Virus record (IMG/VR): IMGVR_UViG_3300025127_000113
Location: 1 to 36,082 of that record
Strand: one strand, 5' to 3'
Length of the DNA: 36,082 bases
Source of the DNA: a virus
Shown piece after piece: positions 7,069 to 13,862 of the stretch (the stretch's first letter is position 1; every line of letters begins with the position of its first letter). The notes beneath the pieces are model-generated. The model did not search any database. It saw nothing but the letters and a program-made list of their open reading frames with translations, and was not told the origin of the DNA. The position numbers and the translations under genes were made by a program.

Positions 7069-7559
7069 GAAAGAGGGAGAGTTTTCAAACAGGAGAAAGA
7101 GCAGAAAATCTTTTTGAAAGGGTAGCAAAGAAAGAACATTTTAAAGTACATAAAGCTAATAGAGATCAGAATATGAATCAACATATTGATTTCTTTATTA
7201 GTTGTTATCATTTTAATTTTAGTGTGGACGTTAAAGCTAGAAAGAAAATTAGTAGAGGAGATTCAGAAGTTAATGATGCATGGACTTGGATTGAATTTAA
7301 AAATGTTAGAGGTAAACCTGGATGGTTGTATGGCAAAGCAGATTACATAGCTTTTGAAAGAGAGTTTGATTTTCTATTAGTCAATAGGTACAAATTGATA
7401 GAGTTTTGTGAAGATAAGATTGACTTAGAAAATATTGTACCATCTACTCATATGGCTGAGTATGCAGCATATCAACGTAAAGGAAGAAAGGATTTAATTT
7501 CAAGGGTTTGTATGGATGATATAAATAAACTGGAGGGTAACATTGTATTAATAAAATAG
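7050..7559 (+). CDS. PD-(D/E)XK nuclease, possible Holliday junction resolvase type
   Basis: The 169-residue protein shows a PD-(D/E)XK active-site layout: Glu19 in QTGERAENLFE, Asp47 in HIDFFI, and Asp60-x-Lys62 in SVDVKARKK. A later aromatic block contains WTWIEFKNVRGKPGWLYGKA. This arrangement, a helical Glu followed by a D...DxK beta core, is typical of small phage nucleases and archaeal-type junction resolvases. It sits directly after the polymerase, overlapping it by 19 bases, where T7-like phages often encode a resolving endonuclease. Resolution of branched replication DNA before packaging is the likely role. The nuclease fold is fairly secure; the exact substrate is inferred. Confidence 0.65.
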   Translation: MATNTLRKRESFQTGERAENLFERVAKKEHFKVHKANRDQNMNQHIDFFISCYHFNFSVDVKARKKISRGDSEVNDAWTWIEFKNVRGKPGWLYGKADYIAFEREFDFLLVNRYKLIEFCEDKIDLENIVPSTHMAEYAAYQRKGRKDLISRVCMDDINKLEGNIVLIK

Positions 7560-7562
7560 TAG

Positions 7563-7591
7563 TTGACACATTGCTTTGTATCATGTATAAT
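7563..7591 (+). promoter_or_regulatory. Consensus sigma70 promoter P3 for ssb
   Basis: TTGACA at 7563-7568 and TATAAT at 7586-7591 match the sigma70 consensus perfectly, with a 17-base spacer. The downstream ATTCGTTTGAAA (7590-7601) matches that of promoter P2. A short hairpin (GCAGA 7606-7610, loop GATA, TCTGC 7615-7619) falls early in the leader and may stabilise the mRNA. The transcript would carry the SSB gene and stop at the terminator at 8131. Confidence 0.8.
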
Positions 7592-7641
7592 TCGTTTGAA
7601 ATCATGCAGAGATATCTGCTAACTAGTAAGGAGAAAATACT

Positions 7642-8121
7642 ATGGGTGTAATTAATGGCACGGCTTATTGGGCTTCTGTAACCACACCAAACACCACCTT
7701 CAATGAGGATGGTGAATGGAAGATTGATGTAGGTAATCTTTCTGAATCCACCATTGCTAACTTGGTTGCAGATGGCCTTGAAGATCGTATTAAAAACAAG
7801 GATGACGAACGAGGTGAATACATTACCTTGAAACGTCAGGTTAAGAACCGTCGAACTGGACAAGCTAACTCTGCTCCTGATATTATGGATGGACAGAAGA
7901 AACCTATCTTAAACACGTTGGTAGGTAACGGTTCGATTGTAAATGTTCTGTATCGTCCATATGATTGGACGTATCAGAAGCGTAAGGGACGCTCTGCTTC
8001 GCTTGAGGCAGTACAAGTTCTAGACTTGGTTCCTTATGGTGGCTCTGCATCAGATGCTTTTGATGTAGTAGATGAAGGCTTCTCCTCAATGGACGAAGAT
8101 ATTATTCCTCTTTCGTCCTAA
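7642..8121 (+). CDS. Single-stranded DNA-binding protein (T7 gp2.5/DUF2815-like)
   Basis: The 159-residue product fits the phage DUF2815/gp2.5-type ssDNA-binding proteins that coat unwound DNA and coordinate the replisome. The N terminus (GVINGTAYWASVTTPNTTF) is typical of the family. An OB-fold-like core follows with EYITLKRQVKNRR and NGSIVNVLYRPYDW, then an acidic tail after VPYGGSASDAFDVVDEGF with MDEDII near the end. It is the only gene in a unit with its own perfect promoter (P3) and a strong terminator, which suggests high, independent expression, as expected for an SSB. The start has AAGGAGAAAA just upstream. Confidence 0.85.
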   Translation: MGVINGTAYWASVTTPNTTFNEDGEWKIDVGNLSESTIANLVADGLEDRIKNKDDERGEYITLKRQVKNRRTGQANSAPDIMDGQKKPILNTLVGNGSIVNVLYRPYDWTYQKRKGRSASLEAVQVLDLVPYGGSASDAFDVVDEGFSSMDEDIIPLSS

Positions 8122-8130
8122 ACTAGGGAA

Positions 8131-8168
8131 GGGGGAACTCTGGATATCTGGAGTTCCCCCTATTTTTT
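8131..8168 (+). terminator. Strong intrinsic terminator after ssb, overlapping the next gene's ribosome-binding site
   Basis: GGGGGAACTC at 8131-8140 and GAGTTCCCCC at 8151-8160 form a perfect 10-base stem with loop TGGATATCTG, followed by TATTTTTT. It should end the ssb transcript. The ATG of the next gene lies at 8169, immediately after the T run. The only nearby Shine-Dalgarno-like motif, GGAG at 8150-8153, is buried in the descending arm. Confidence 0.9.
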
Positions 8169-9038
8169 ATGAAAACAATTGATACATTAGTTGCTGATAT
8201 TTATTCTCTGTTTGAATCATCTGTACCTGATATGTCAGATGATGAAGTAGATAATATTATTGATAAGTTTGGTGATGCGCTAAAGGTACATTTAAAAAGA
8301 TTTATTTATGAAGAAGAACGTAGAAGAGATACTCTTCGACTATCTGCTATTGGTAAACCTGAAAGGCAGCAGTGGTATAGTGCATCTCCTCATTCAAAAG
8401 TTAAAGAGAATATAGAACTTCAAGGTAAAGATAAGATTAAATTTTTATATGGTTATATTTTAGAGGAACTATTACTTACCTTGTCTTCTCTCGCAGGACA
8501 TGAAGTTAAAGATGAGCAGAAAGAAGTATCAGTTGAGGGTGTACTAGGACATCAAGATGCTGTTATAGATAATGTATTGGTTGATTGTAAGTCCTCATCA
8601 GGTAGAGGCTTTGATAAATTTAAAAACAATTATGTATCTTCTGATGATCCCTTTGGATATATTGCACAGATATCTTCTTATGCTGAAGCTAATGGATTAA
8701 ATGAAGCTGCTTTCCTAGCTATCAATAAACAAACAGGTGAGATATGTTTATCTAAAGTTCATTCAATGGAAATGATTAATGCATCTGATAGAGTTAAGTA
8801 TATTAAAGACATGGTTAATCAAAGTAATCCACCAGCTAAATGTTATTCTGATGTTCCTGATGGTAAGTCTGGCAACCGTAAGCTGGATGTTGGTTGCATC
8901 TATTGTGATTACAAGCGTGATTGTTGGAAAGATGCTAATGGTGGTCAAGGATTACGTGTGTTTGATTATGCAACAAACCCTAGATATCTTACGCAAGTTT
9001 CTAAGATGCCTAACGTAGAAGAGATTGTAGATTGGTAA
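8169..9038 (+). CDS. RecB/Cas4-like PD-(D/E)XK exonuclease
   Basis: The 289-residue protein has the nuclease core of RecB/Cas4-type exonucleases. Seen in order are SAIGKPERQQWY near 59-70, a helix with FLYGYILEELLL (Glu99/Glu100), GHQDAVID (His128, Asp130), VDCKSSS (Asp139, Lys141) and AQISSYAEA (Gln167). A C-terminal cysteine cluster (Cys243, Cys246, Cys252, in GCIYCDYKRDCW) recalls the Fe-S cluster of Cas4-like enzymes, but the usual N-terminal Cys (PCxR) is replaced by PERQ. By position it probably fills the T7 gp6 role: degrading host DNA, removing primers and recombination. It has no free ribosome-binding site; translation appears linked to the upstream terminator hairpin. Its stop overlaps the next ATG by one base. 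Confidence 0.75.
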   Translation: MKTIDTLVADIYSLFESSVPDMSDDEVDNIIDKFGDALKVHLKRFIYEEERRRDTLRLSAIGKPERQQWYSASPHSKVKENIELQGKDKIKFLYGYILEELLLTLSSLAGHEVKDEQKEVSVEGVLGHQDAVIDNVLVDCKSSSGRGFDKFKNNYVSSDDPFGYIAQISSYAEANGLNEAAFLAINKQTGEICLSKVHSMEMINASDRVKYIKDMVNQSNPPAKCYSDVPDGKSGNRKLDVGCIYCDYKRDCWKDANGGQGLRVFDYATNPRYLTQVSKMPNVEEIVDW

Positions 9039-9436
9039 TGCATTGGAAGTACATAGGTAAACCTGACATTCAAAATAAATTTGGTTTTGTATATATCATT
9101 ACAAATAAGAAAACAGGTAAAGCTTATATAGGATGTAAGCAGTATTGGCACTACAAGAAAGGTAAGAAAGCTAGACAATCTAATTGGAAAGTTTATATGG
9201 GTTCTTCTAAATCTTTAACAGAAGACATTAAAAAACTAGGTAAAAGAAATTTTAAGTTTGAGATGTTAGCTGAATACAAAAACAAAAGAAGCTTGAGATA
9301 TTATGAATGTTATTATCAAATGAAATATAATGTTCTTGCTTCTGTTCTTGAAGGTACAGACGAACCAGCATTTTATAACAACTATGTAGGAGGAAAATGG
9401 TATAGACCAGTGGAGAGCTATGAATCAGAACTATAG
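9038..9436 (+). CDS. GIY-YIG-type endonuclease-like protein
   Basis: The 132-residue product has the hallmark of a GIY-YIG fold: FGFVYIITNKKTGKAYIGCK at 15-34 (VYI and YIG strands), then NWKVYMGSSKSL, a helix EDIKKLGKRNFKFEMLAEY and YECYYQ. Related free-standing proteins in phages are Seg-like homing nucleases or, without a mobile role, DNA-processing enzymes. No intron or intein splits a neighbouring replication gene here, so homing cannot be shown. The C terminus contains YNNYVGGKWYRP, which recurs in these phage proteins. The TAATG overlap with the exonuclease supports ATG 9038 over an in-frame TTG at 9032. Confidence 0.65.
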   Translation: MHWKYIGKPDIQNKFGFVYIITNKKTGKAYIGCKQYWHYKKGKKARQSNWKVYMGSSKSLTEDIKKLGKRNFKFEMLAEYKNKRSLRYYECYYQMKYNVLASVLEGTDEPAFYNNYVGGKWYRPVESYESEL

Positions 9437-9779
9437 AAACATACTTAATAATTTAACTTCGATAACAAACGAATCTATTTTTAATGATACTCATAATACA
9501 GAGTATCATTCTTTATTTATGGGTGTGATCTTTCGAGCATTGTTAGATGCTACTAAACCAGTATCTACCAATGAGCCTACTCATATTAAAGTAGATCGTA
9601 GTGCTGCTAAAGCCTGGTTCTATGCTTGTTCAGGCGTGACTTGTGAAAACTTTGAATACATATGTGATGTAGCAGGAGTTGATCCTGTTGCTATGCGGAC
9701 AATTGCTGATAAAATATTTAGTGAAGAGGATACTAGTTATGCCAGAAAACAAATCAACTCGTTCTTCTACGAAACATGA
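9420..9779 (+). CDS. Hypothetical protein with conserved helical core (119 aa)
   Basis: The 119-residue product has an Asn- and Thr-rich first third. Its C-terminal core is RSAAKAWFYACSGVTCENFE followed by YICDVAGVDPVAMRTIA. That core looks like a compact helical unit of a type often seen in marine phages; a helix-turn-helix is possible but not demonstrable by eye. GGAGAGCT directly precedes the ATG, which lies 17 bases inside the previous gene. The last 41 bases overlap the DUF3310 gene. It sits between nuclease and nucleotide-metabolism genes; function is unknown. Confidence 0.55.
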   Translation: MNQNYRNILNNLTSITNESIFNDTHNTEYHSLFMGVIFRALLDATKPVSTNEPTHIKVDRSAAKAWFYACSGVTCENFEYICDVAGVDPVAMRTIADKIFSEEDTSYARKQINSFFYET

Positions 9780-9984
9780 TATGGTTAATAGTCCCAAGCA
9801 TTACCGTATGCAGGGTGTAGAGGCAATAGATATTCTAGAAATGTCCATGACTGAAGAAGAGTTTATGGGTTACTTAAAAGGTAATATGCTTAAATATATT
9901 ATGAGATATAAACATAAGAACAAGCCCAAAGAAGACTTGCAAAAAGCAGAGTGGTATCTTAAAAAACTAATTGAGAAGATATAG
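9739..9984 (+). CDS. DUF3310 (SaV-like) protein
   Basis: The 81-residue protein carries the DUF3310 signature: MVNSPKHYRMQGVEAIDILE, then FMGYLKGNMLKYIMRYKHKN and a C-terminal DLQKAEWYLKKLIEKI. Such proteins are widespread in phages near nucleotide-metabolism genes and are sometimes annotated as nucleotide kinases; the biochemical role is not firmly known. The reading frame is open further upstream, but ATG 9739 follows GAAGAGGA at a good distance and is the best start. It overlaps the preceding gene by 41 bases and lies 11 bases before the ribonucleotide reductase, whose AGGAG site follows its stop. Confidence 0.8.
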   Translation: MPENKSTRSSTKHDMVNSPKHYRMQGVEAIDILEMSMTEEEFMGYLKGNMLKYIMRYKHKNKPKEDLQKAEWYLKKLIEKI

Positions 9985-9995
9985 AGGAGAACAAC

Positions 9996-11918
9996 ATGAA
10001 CCAAATTACTTTACCAACTAATTATCAATCATTCATTCACATGTCTCGTTACTCTAGATGGTTAGAGGAAGAGCAGCGAAGAGAAACCTGGGAAGAAACG
10101 ATAGATCGGTATCTTTCTTTCATGGTAAATCATTTAAGTAATAATTATACTTACGATTTGTTTGGTGAAGAATTATCTGAGATTAGAAATGCTATGCTTA
10201 ATCTTGAAGTGCTTGGTTCTATGCGAGCTTTGATGACTGCTGGTCCCGCTCTAGCCCGTGAGAATGTTGCTGGCTATAACTGTTCTTATCTTCCCATTGA
10301 TTCACCTCGTTCTTTTGATGAGTGTCTATATATTCTTATGAATGGAACAGGCGTTGGTTTCTCTGTTGAACGTCAGTATATTGCTAAACTTCCTACGATT
10401 CCTGATGTAGAGTTTGAACAAACAGATGATGTTGTTTCTGTTGCTGACTCTAAAGAAGGATGGGCTAGAGGGCTACGTGATTTAATCTCTCTTCTATATA
10501 CTAATCGTATACCTAAGATTGATACTAGTAAAGTTCGTCCTGCTGGTGAGCGACTTAAAATATTTGGTGGTCGTGCTTCTGGTCCTGCGCCTCTGGAAGA
10601 GTTGTTTGATTTTACTATTCAAACATTTAAGAAAGCACAAGGCAGAAAACTAAACTCTGTTGAGTGTCATGATATCATGTGCAAGATTGGTCAAGTAGTA
10701 GTTGTTGGTGGTGTTAGAAGGTCTGCTCTGATTTCACTTTCTAACTTGACTGATGAGCGTATGCGTATGGCAAAGAGTGGTGAGTGGTGGGTAGACAATC
10801 AACAACGCGCACTCTCTAATAATTCTGTATGCTACACAGAGAAACCTGACATGGGTATCTTTATGAAAGAGTGGCTATCATTGTATGAAAGCAAAAGCGG
10901 AGAGCGTGGCATCTTCAATCGTGTATCTGCACAGGAGAAAGCATCATCCAACGGTAGACGTGACGGCTCTATTGACTTTGGCACTAATCCTTGTTGTGAG
11001 ATTATATTACGTCCCTATCAGTTCTGTAATTTATCAGAGGTTATTTGTAGAGCAGATGATACTATTGCTACATTGAAAGAGAAGATTAAGATTGCAACTA
11101 TTTTAGGTACATTCCAATCGACTCTTACAGACTTTGGTTATCTACGTAAACGATGGAAAGATACTACAGAAGAAGAACGTCTGTTAGGTGTATCTCTCAC
11201 AGGTATCATGGATTGTCCTACTGTATACGATGCTTCTCCAGAGGCTCTTCAACAACTAAGAGATGTGGCTATTAAGACTAACAAGAAATTAGCAGAGAAA
11301 CTAGGTATCAATCATAGTACTGCTGTTACATGTGTTAAACCTTCTGGTACTGTGTCACAACTTGTTGATGCTGCCTCTGGTATACATGCTCGACATAATC
11401 CTTATTATGTTAGGACTGTTAGAGGAGATAACAAAGACCCGCTGACCATGTTTCTCAAAGACAAAGGTATACCAGCAGAGCCAGACTTTACAGCACCTGA
11501 TAGCGTAACAGTATTTTCTTTTCCTATGAAAAGTCCAGATAATGCTGTATGTCGTTATGACATGGGTGCTATTGAACAACTTGAACTGTGGTTAAAGATA
11601 GCTGATAACTACTGTGAACATAAACCTTCAGTTACTATCTCTGTTAAAGAACATGAATGGTTTGAGGTAGGCTCTTGGTGTTGGAATCACTTTGATTCTT
11701 TATCAGGTATTTCTTTTCTACCTTTCTCAGACCACACTTATAAGCAAGCACCTTATCAAGATATTAATGCTGAAGATTATAACAAGTTATCTAAGGGAAT
11801 GCCTCCTGCTATTGATTGGTATGAGCTTCAAGAATATGAACGAGGAGATACAACTAGTGGATCACAAGAGTTAGCCTGTACTGGTGGCGTGTGTGAGGTA
11901 GTAGATATAGGAGCATAG
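9996..11918 (+). CDS. nrdJ: Adenosylcobalamin-dependent ribonucleotide reductase (class II)
   Basis: The 640-residue enzyme reduces ribonucleotides to deoxyribonucleotides using a B12-generated radical. It resembles monomeric class II reductases of the Lactobacillus type. Expected features are present: YNCSYLP with active-site Cys96, the finger-loop FGTNPCCEI with Asn331, Cys333/Cys334 and Glu335, the partner Cys345 in FCNLSEV, VTCVKPSGTVSQL near 444, and a C-terminal redox pair Cys628 and Cys633 (ACTGGVC). NPCCE is unusual; most family members have NPCGE or NPCAE. At 640 aa it is about 100 shorter than the 739-aa Lactobacillus enzyme. AGGAG at 9985-9990 gives a strong start. It implies a host that makes or takes up B12. 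Confidence 0.92.
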   Translation: MNQITLPTNYQSFIHMSRYSRWLEEEQRRETWEETIDRYLSFMVNHLSNNYTYDLFGEELSEIRNAMLNLEVLGSMRALMTAGPALARENVAGYNCSYLPIDSPRSFDECLYILMNGTGVGFSVERQYIAKLPTIPDVEFEQTDDVVSVADSKEGWARGLRDLISLLYTNRIPKIDTSKVRPAGERLKIFGGRASGPAPLEELFDFTIQTFKKAQGRKLNSVECHDIMCKIGQVVVVGGVRRSALISLSNLTDERMRMAKSGEWWVDNQQRALSNNSVCYTEKPDMGIFMKEWLSLYESKSGERGIFNRVSAQEKASSNGRRDGSIDFGTNPCCEIILRPYQFCNLSEVICRADDTIATLKEKIKIATILGTFQSTLTDFGYLRKRWKDTTEEERLLGVSLTGIMDCPTVYDASPEALQQLRDVAIKTNKKLAEKLGINHSTAVTCVKPSGTVSQLVDAASGIHARHNPYYVRTVRGDNKDPLTMFLKDKGIPAEPDFTAPDSVTVFSFPMKSPDNAVCRYDMGAIEQLELWLKIADNYCEHKPSVTISVKEHEWFEVGSWCWNHFDSLSGISFLPFSDHTYKQAPYQDINAEDYNKLSKGMPPAIDWYELQEYERGDTTSGSQELACTGGVCEVVDIGA

Positions 11919-11919
11919 T

Positions 11920-12114
11920 ATGTCAACTACATTAACTTCTTTTTACTTACGACAATATAAAGATACTGTACCTAAAGGTGATTCCAATATACATGAAGCT
12001 ATTGATTTATTGCTACATTATATGGGTGATACTTTGGATAAACCTGTAGAAGATTTTCCTGACTCTGGATTTACAGATAGCTTTGATGCTAAAGCAACGG
12101 AGATGTTGAAATGA
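11920..12114 (+). CDS. Small acidic hypothetical protein (64 aa)
   Basis: The 64-residue product (MSTTLTSFYLRQYKDTVPKG...) is acidic and probably helical in the middle (IHEAIDLLLHYMGDTLDKP). It begins one base after the reductase stop, with GGAG a few bases upstream inside the reductase gene, and it overlaps the next gene by 4 bases (ATGA). No family is recognised. The tight spacing places it in the same transcript as the reductase and thyX. Confidence 0.6.
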   Translation: MSTTLTSFYLRQYKDTVPKGDSNIHEAIDLLLHYMGDTLDKPVEDFPDSGFTDSFDAKATEMLK

Positions 12115-12470
12115 GACAATTTGTATTTGACTGTTGGAACGGTGTGATGAACGCAGAGATAAGTCCTTTGAAAAATATAAAGGATTTACAGGTAAGACAT
12201 TTAGTCCTACAAACACTTGCTTGGATGTGGTGTATTACATTCTCAATTATGATAGGAGATTTATTATTCTTTGGTTATACCCTTATTGCTCACACCGTTC
12301 TTATAGTTGCTATAGTAGTGACAGTAAGTACATTTGAAACTGCTAGAAGAAGTCCTAATACTTTTAACTTTGTTAAGAAATACCATACACCTTCTAGGAG
12401 CCGCCATCAGTGGCACAATGGTAAGAAGATAGTTTATTCAGATGGAGACCCAGGTGGAGAACATGAATAA
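12111..12470 (+). CDS. Two-helix membrane protein (119 aa)
   Basis: The 119-residue protein has two adjacent predicted membrane helices, about residues 31-55 (LVLQTLAWMWCITFSIMIGD) and 56-75 (TLIAHTVLIVAIVV). A hydrophilic tail follows with YHTPSRSRHQWHNGKK and a final acidic segment. The tail motif recurs in small phage membrane proteins whose role is unknown; inner-membrane location is expected. It starts by ATGA overlap with the previous gene and overlaps ThyX by 8 bases. Superinfection control or host-membrane remodelling would be guesses. Confidence 0.65.
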   Translation: MRQFVFDCWNGVMNAEISPLKNIKDLQVRHLVLQTLAWMWCITFSIMIGDLLFFGYTLIAHTVLIVAIVVTVSTFETARRSPNTFNFVKKYHTPSRSRHQWHNGKKIVYSDGDPGGEHE

Positions 12471-13158
12471 TATGGAAGTTACACTTATTGATCATATGGG
12501 TTCTGATCTTACAGTTGTAAATGCAGCAAGAGTTTCTTTTAACAAAGAATCAAACTGGGAAACAATACCAGAGGCTGGGCCTGTACGTGATCTTCTTAAA
12601 GAAACAGATGAAAGACTAATTACTTATCTTGCTAAACATAAACATTGGACGCCCTTCGCTCACACCTCTCTTCAGTTTAGGATCAAGGCTCCTATTTTTG
12701 TAGCTAGACAGCTTGGTAAACATCAGGTGGGTTTGGTTTGGAATGAAATCAGTAGGAGATATGTTGATTATGAACCAGAGTTTTACTACCCAGAATATTG
12801 GAGAGGTAAAGCAGATGATAAGAAGCAAGGTAGTTCAGAGAAGAAGATAGATATTAATCCATCTCACGGCTCTGGCCCTGCTATGGTAGATGATTATAAA
12901 CAAGCTATGCAGACATGCAGTTGGACCTATCAACAGTTACTTAGAAAAGGTGTGGCACCAGAGATGGCACGCATGGTTCTTCCACAGAGTATGTTTACTG
13001 AATGGTACTGGACAGGTAGTTTAGTATCTTTTGCTAGGGTCTGTTCTTTAAGAAGTAAAACAGATGCTCAAAGAGAAACTCAAGAGATATCTTCTATGCT
13101 TGAGATACAATGTGCAAAGTGCTTTCCTTCTTCTTGGTCAGCTTTAATGACCCCATGA
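12463..13158 (+). CDS. thyX: Flavin-dependent thymidylate synthase ThyX, variant motif
   Basis: The 231-residue protein belongs to ThyX, which methylates dUMP to dTMP using FAD and methylenetetrahydrofolate. Recognisable are AARVSFNKES, LITYLAKHKHWTPFAHTS with FQFRIKAP-like context, ISRRYVDYEPEFYYPEYWR, APEMARMVLPQSMFTEWYWTGS and LRSKTDAQRETQEI with the catalytic-type Arg197. The ThyX signature RHRx7S is altered: here it reads KHQVGLVWNEIS, that is Lys86-His87-Gln88 and one extra residue before Ser97. The downstream NE-x-S-x-RY part is kept. ATG 12463 is preferred over 12442 because GGTGGAG lies just before it. Paired with the reductase, it supplies dNTPs independently of host ThyA. Confidence 0.9.
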   Translation: MNNMEVTLIDHMGSDLTVVNAARVSFNKESNWETIPEAGPVRDLLKETDERLITYLAKHKHWTPFAHTSLQFRIKAPIFVARQLGKHQVGLVWNEISRRYVDYEPEFYYPEYWRGKADDKKQGSSEKKIDINPSHGSGPAMVDDYKQAMQTCSWTYQQLLRKGVAPEMARMVLPQSMFTEWYWTGSLVSFARVCSLRSKTDAQRETQEISSMLEIQCAKCFPSSWSALMTP

Positions 13159-13331
13159 AATTATATACTAACGATGAAGACTTTGATCTGTTGCACCAAG
13201 CAGCAGATAAAGCTAGAAAAAATGCTAAAGAAGTAAAAGTTTCTAGACAGGCTCTTATAAATATACTTATGGATCATTCACATTTAGTAAGGTCAGTAAA
13301 AGAATTAGGAGATGATGTAGAATTTAGTTGA
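13155..13331 (+). CDS. Small hypothetical protein (58 aa)
   Basis: The 58-residue product (MKLYTNDEDFDLLHQAADKA...) is mostly helical, with a central LINILMDHSHLVRSVKELG. The frame is open from 13110, but ATG 13155 overlaps the ThyX stop as ATGA and is the natural coupled start. Its stop codon lies within the -35 box of the hsp20 promoter. No family is recognised. It closes the nucleotide-metabolism transcript; no terminator is visible after it, so read-through into hsp20 is possible. Confidence 0.6.
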   Translation: MKLYTNDEDFDLLHQAADKARKNAKEVKVSRQALINILMDHSHLVRSVKELGDDVEFS

Positions 13332-13356
13332 CTTTACATTTAAGATATGATATAAT
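13328..13356 (+). promoter_or_regulatory. Sigma70-type promoter P4 for hsp20
   Basis: TTGACT at 13328-13333 and TATAAT at 13351-13356 with a 17-base spacer form a near-consensus promoter. The sequence TATAATTCGT is shared with promoter P3. The expected start near 13363 gives a leader of about 55 bases that contains two hairpins (next entry). Confidence 0.8.
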
Positions 13357-13366
13357 TCGTAATATA

Positions 13367-13412
13367 GTAGAGAATGCTTTTGGTTCTCTACCTTCTTGCT
13401 AACAAAGGAGAA
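13367..13412 (+). promoter_or_regulatory. ROSE-like RNA thermometer in hsp20 leader
   Basis: Two hairpins fill the leader. The first is a perfect 8-base stem, GTAGAGAA (13367-13374) with TTCTCTAC (13384-13391). The second pairs TTCTTGCT (13393-13400) with the ribosome-binding site AGGAGAA (13406-13412) across a 5-base loop AACAA. All pairs form if one G (13398) is bulged, with one G-U wobble. The element contains TTGCT at 13396-13400, matching the UYGCU box of ROSE heat sensors, which sits opposite the Shine-Dalgarno with a bulged G and melts on warming. The gene it controls is an Hsp20 protein, the classic ROSE target. Pairing is seen; heat control is inferred. Confidence 0.65.
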
Positions 13413-13416
13413 CAAT

Positions 13417-13860
13417 ATGAACAGATCGTATCCTAACTTTCCATCTCATGTGTGGAATAATTTTTTTGAGCAATCAGTTGGTTTTGATAAATTACTATCT
13501 AATATAGATAACTATTATCTCAACGTAGATAAGAAACCCTCTTATCCTCCTTATAATATTATTAGAAATAGTGAGTCATCTTATCAAATTGTTATTGCCC
13601 TAGCAGGTTTTAGCAGTGAAGATATTACTGTAAGTTTAAATGAAAATATTTTAACTGTAATAGGAGATGTAAAATCAGATGACAACCCAGATAAATACTT
13701 AATAAAAGGTATTGCTTCTAGAAAATTTGAAAAACTATTCTCACTAAATGAATATGCTATTGTAGATAGTGTATCATTTAAAAATGGTGTGCTAGATATT
13801 AAAATTAATATTGTGTTACCTGAAGAGAAACAACCTCAGACCTTTACTATAGAGGAGTAA
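13417..13860 (+). CDS. Small heat-shock protein (Hsp20/IbpA family)
   Basis: The 147-residue protein is an ATP-independent chaperone that holds unfolding proteins. The N terminus (NRSYPNFPSHVWNNFFEQSVGFDKLL) matches IbpA-type proteins. The alpha-crystallin domain covers about 43-130: PPYNIIRNSESSYQIVIALAG, then SSEDITVSLNENILTVIG, IASRKFEKLFSLNEYA and NGVLDIKINIVLPEE with the family A-x-x-x-N-G-V-L motif. The tail QPQTFTIEE provides an I-x-E-like end in place of a clear I-x-I. An in-frame TTG at 13396 would include the leader hairpin; ATG 13417 after AGGAGAACAAT is preferred. It has its own promoter, a thermometer-like leader, and leads the glycan-enzyme cassette. Confidence 0.92.
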   Translation: MNRSYPNFPSHVWNNFFEQSVGFDKLLSNIDNYYLNVDKKPSYPPYNIIRNSESSYQIVIALAGFSSEDITVSLNENILTVIGDVKSDDNPDKYLIKGIASRKFEKLFSLNEYAIVDSVSFKNGVLDIKINIVLPEEKQPQTFTIEE

Positions 13861-13862
13861 CC

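Noticed and set aside
7444-7863. A 139-codon frame on the - strand
   Set aside because: It lies antisense across the end of the nuclease gene, the perfect promoter P3 and the start of ssb. No supporting start signal or family resemblance.
9038-9436. GIY-YIG gene as proof of a homing element
   Set aside because: No neighbouring gene is interrupted by an intron or intein, and the start and stop are coupled with neighbours like ordinary phage genes.
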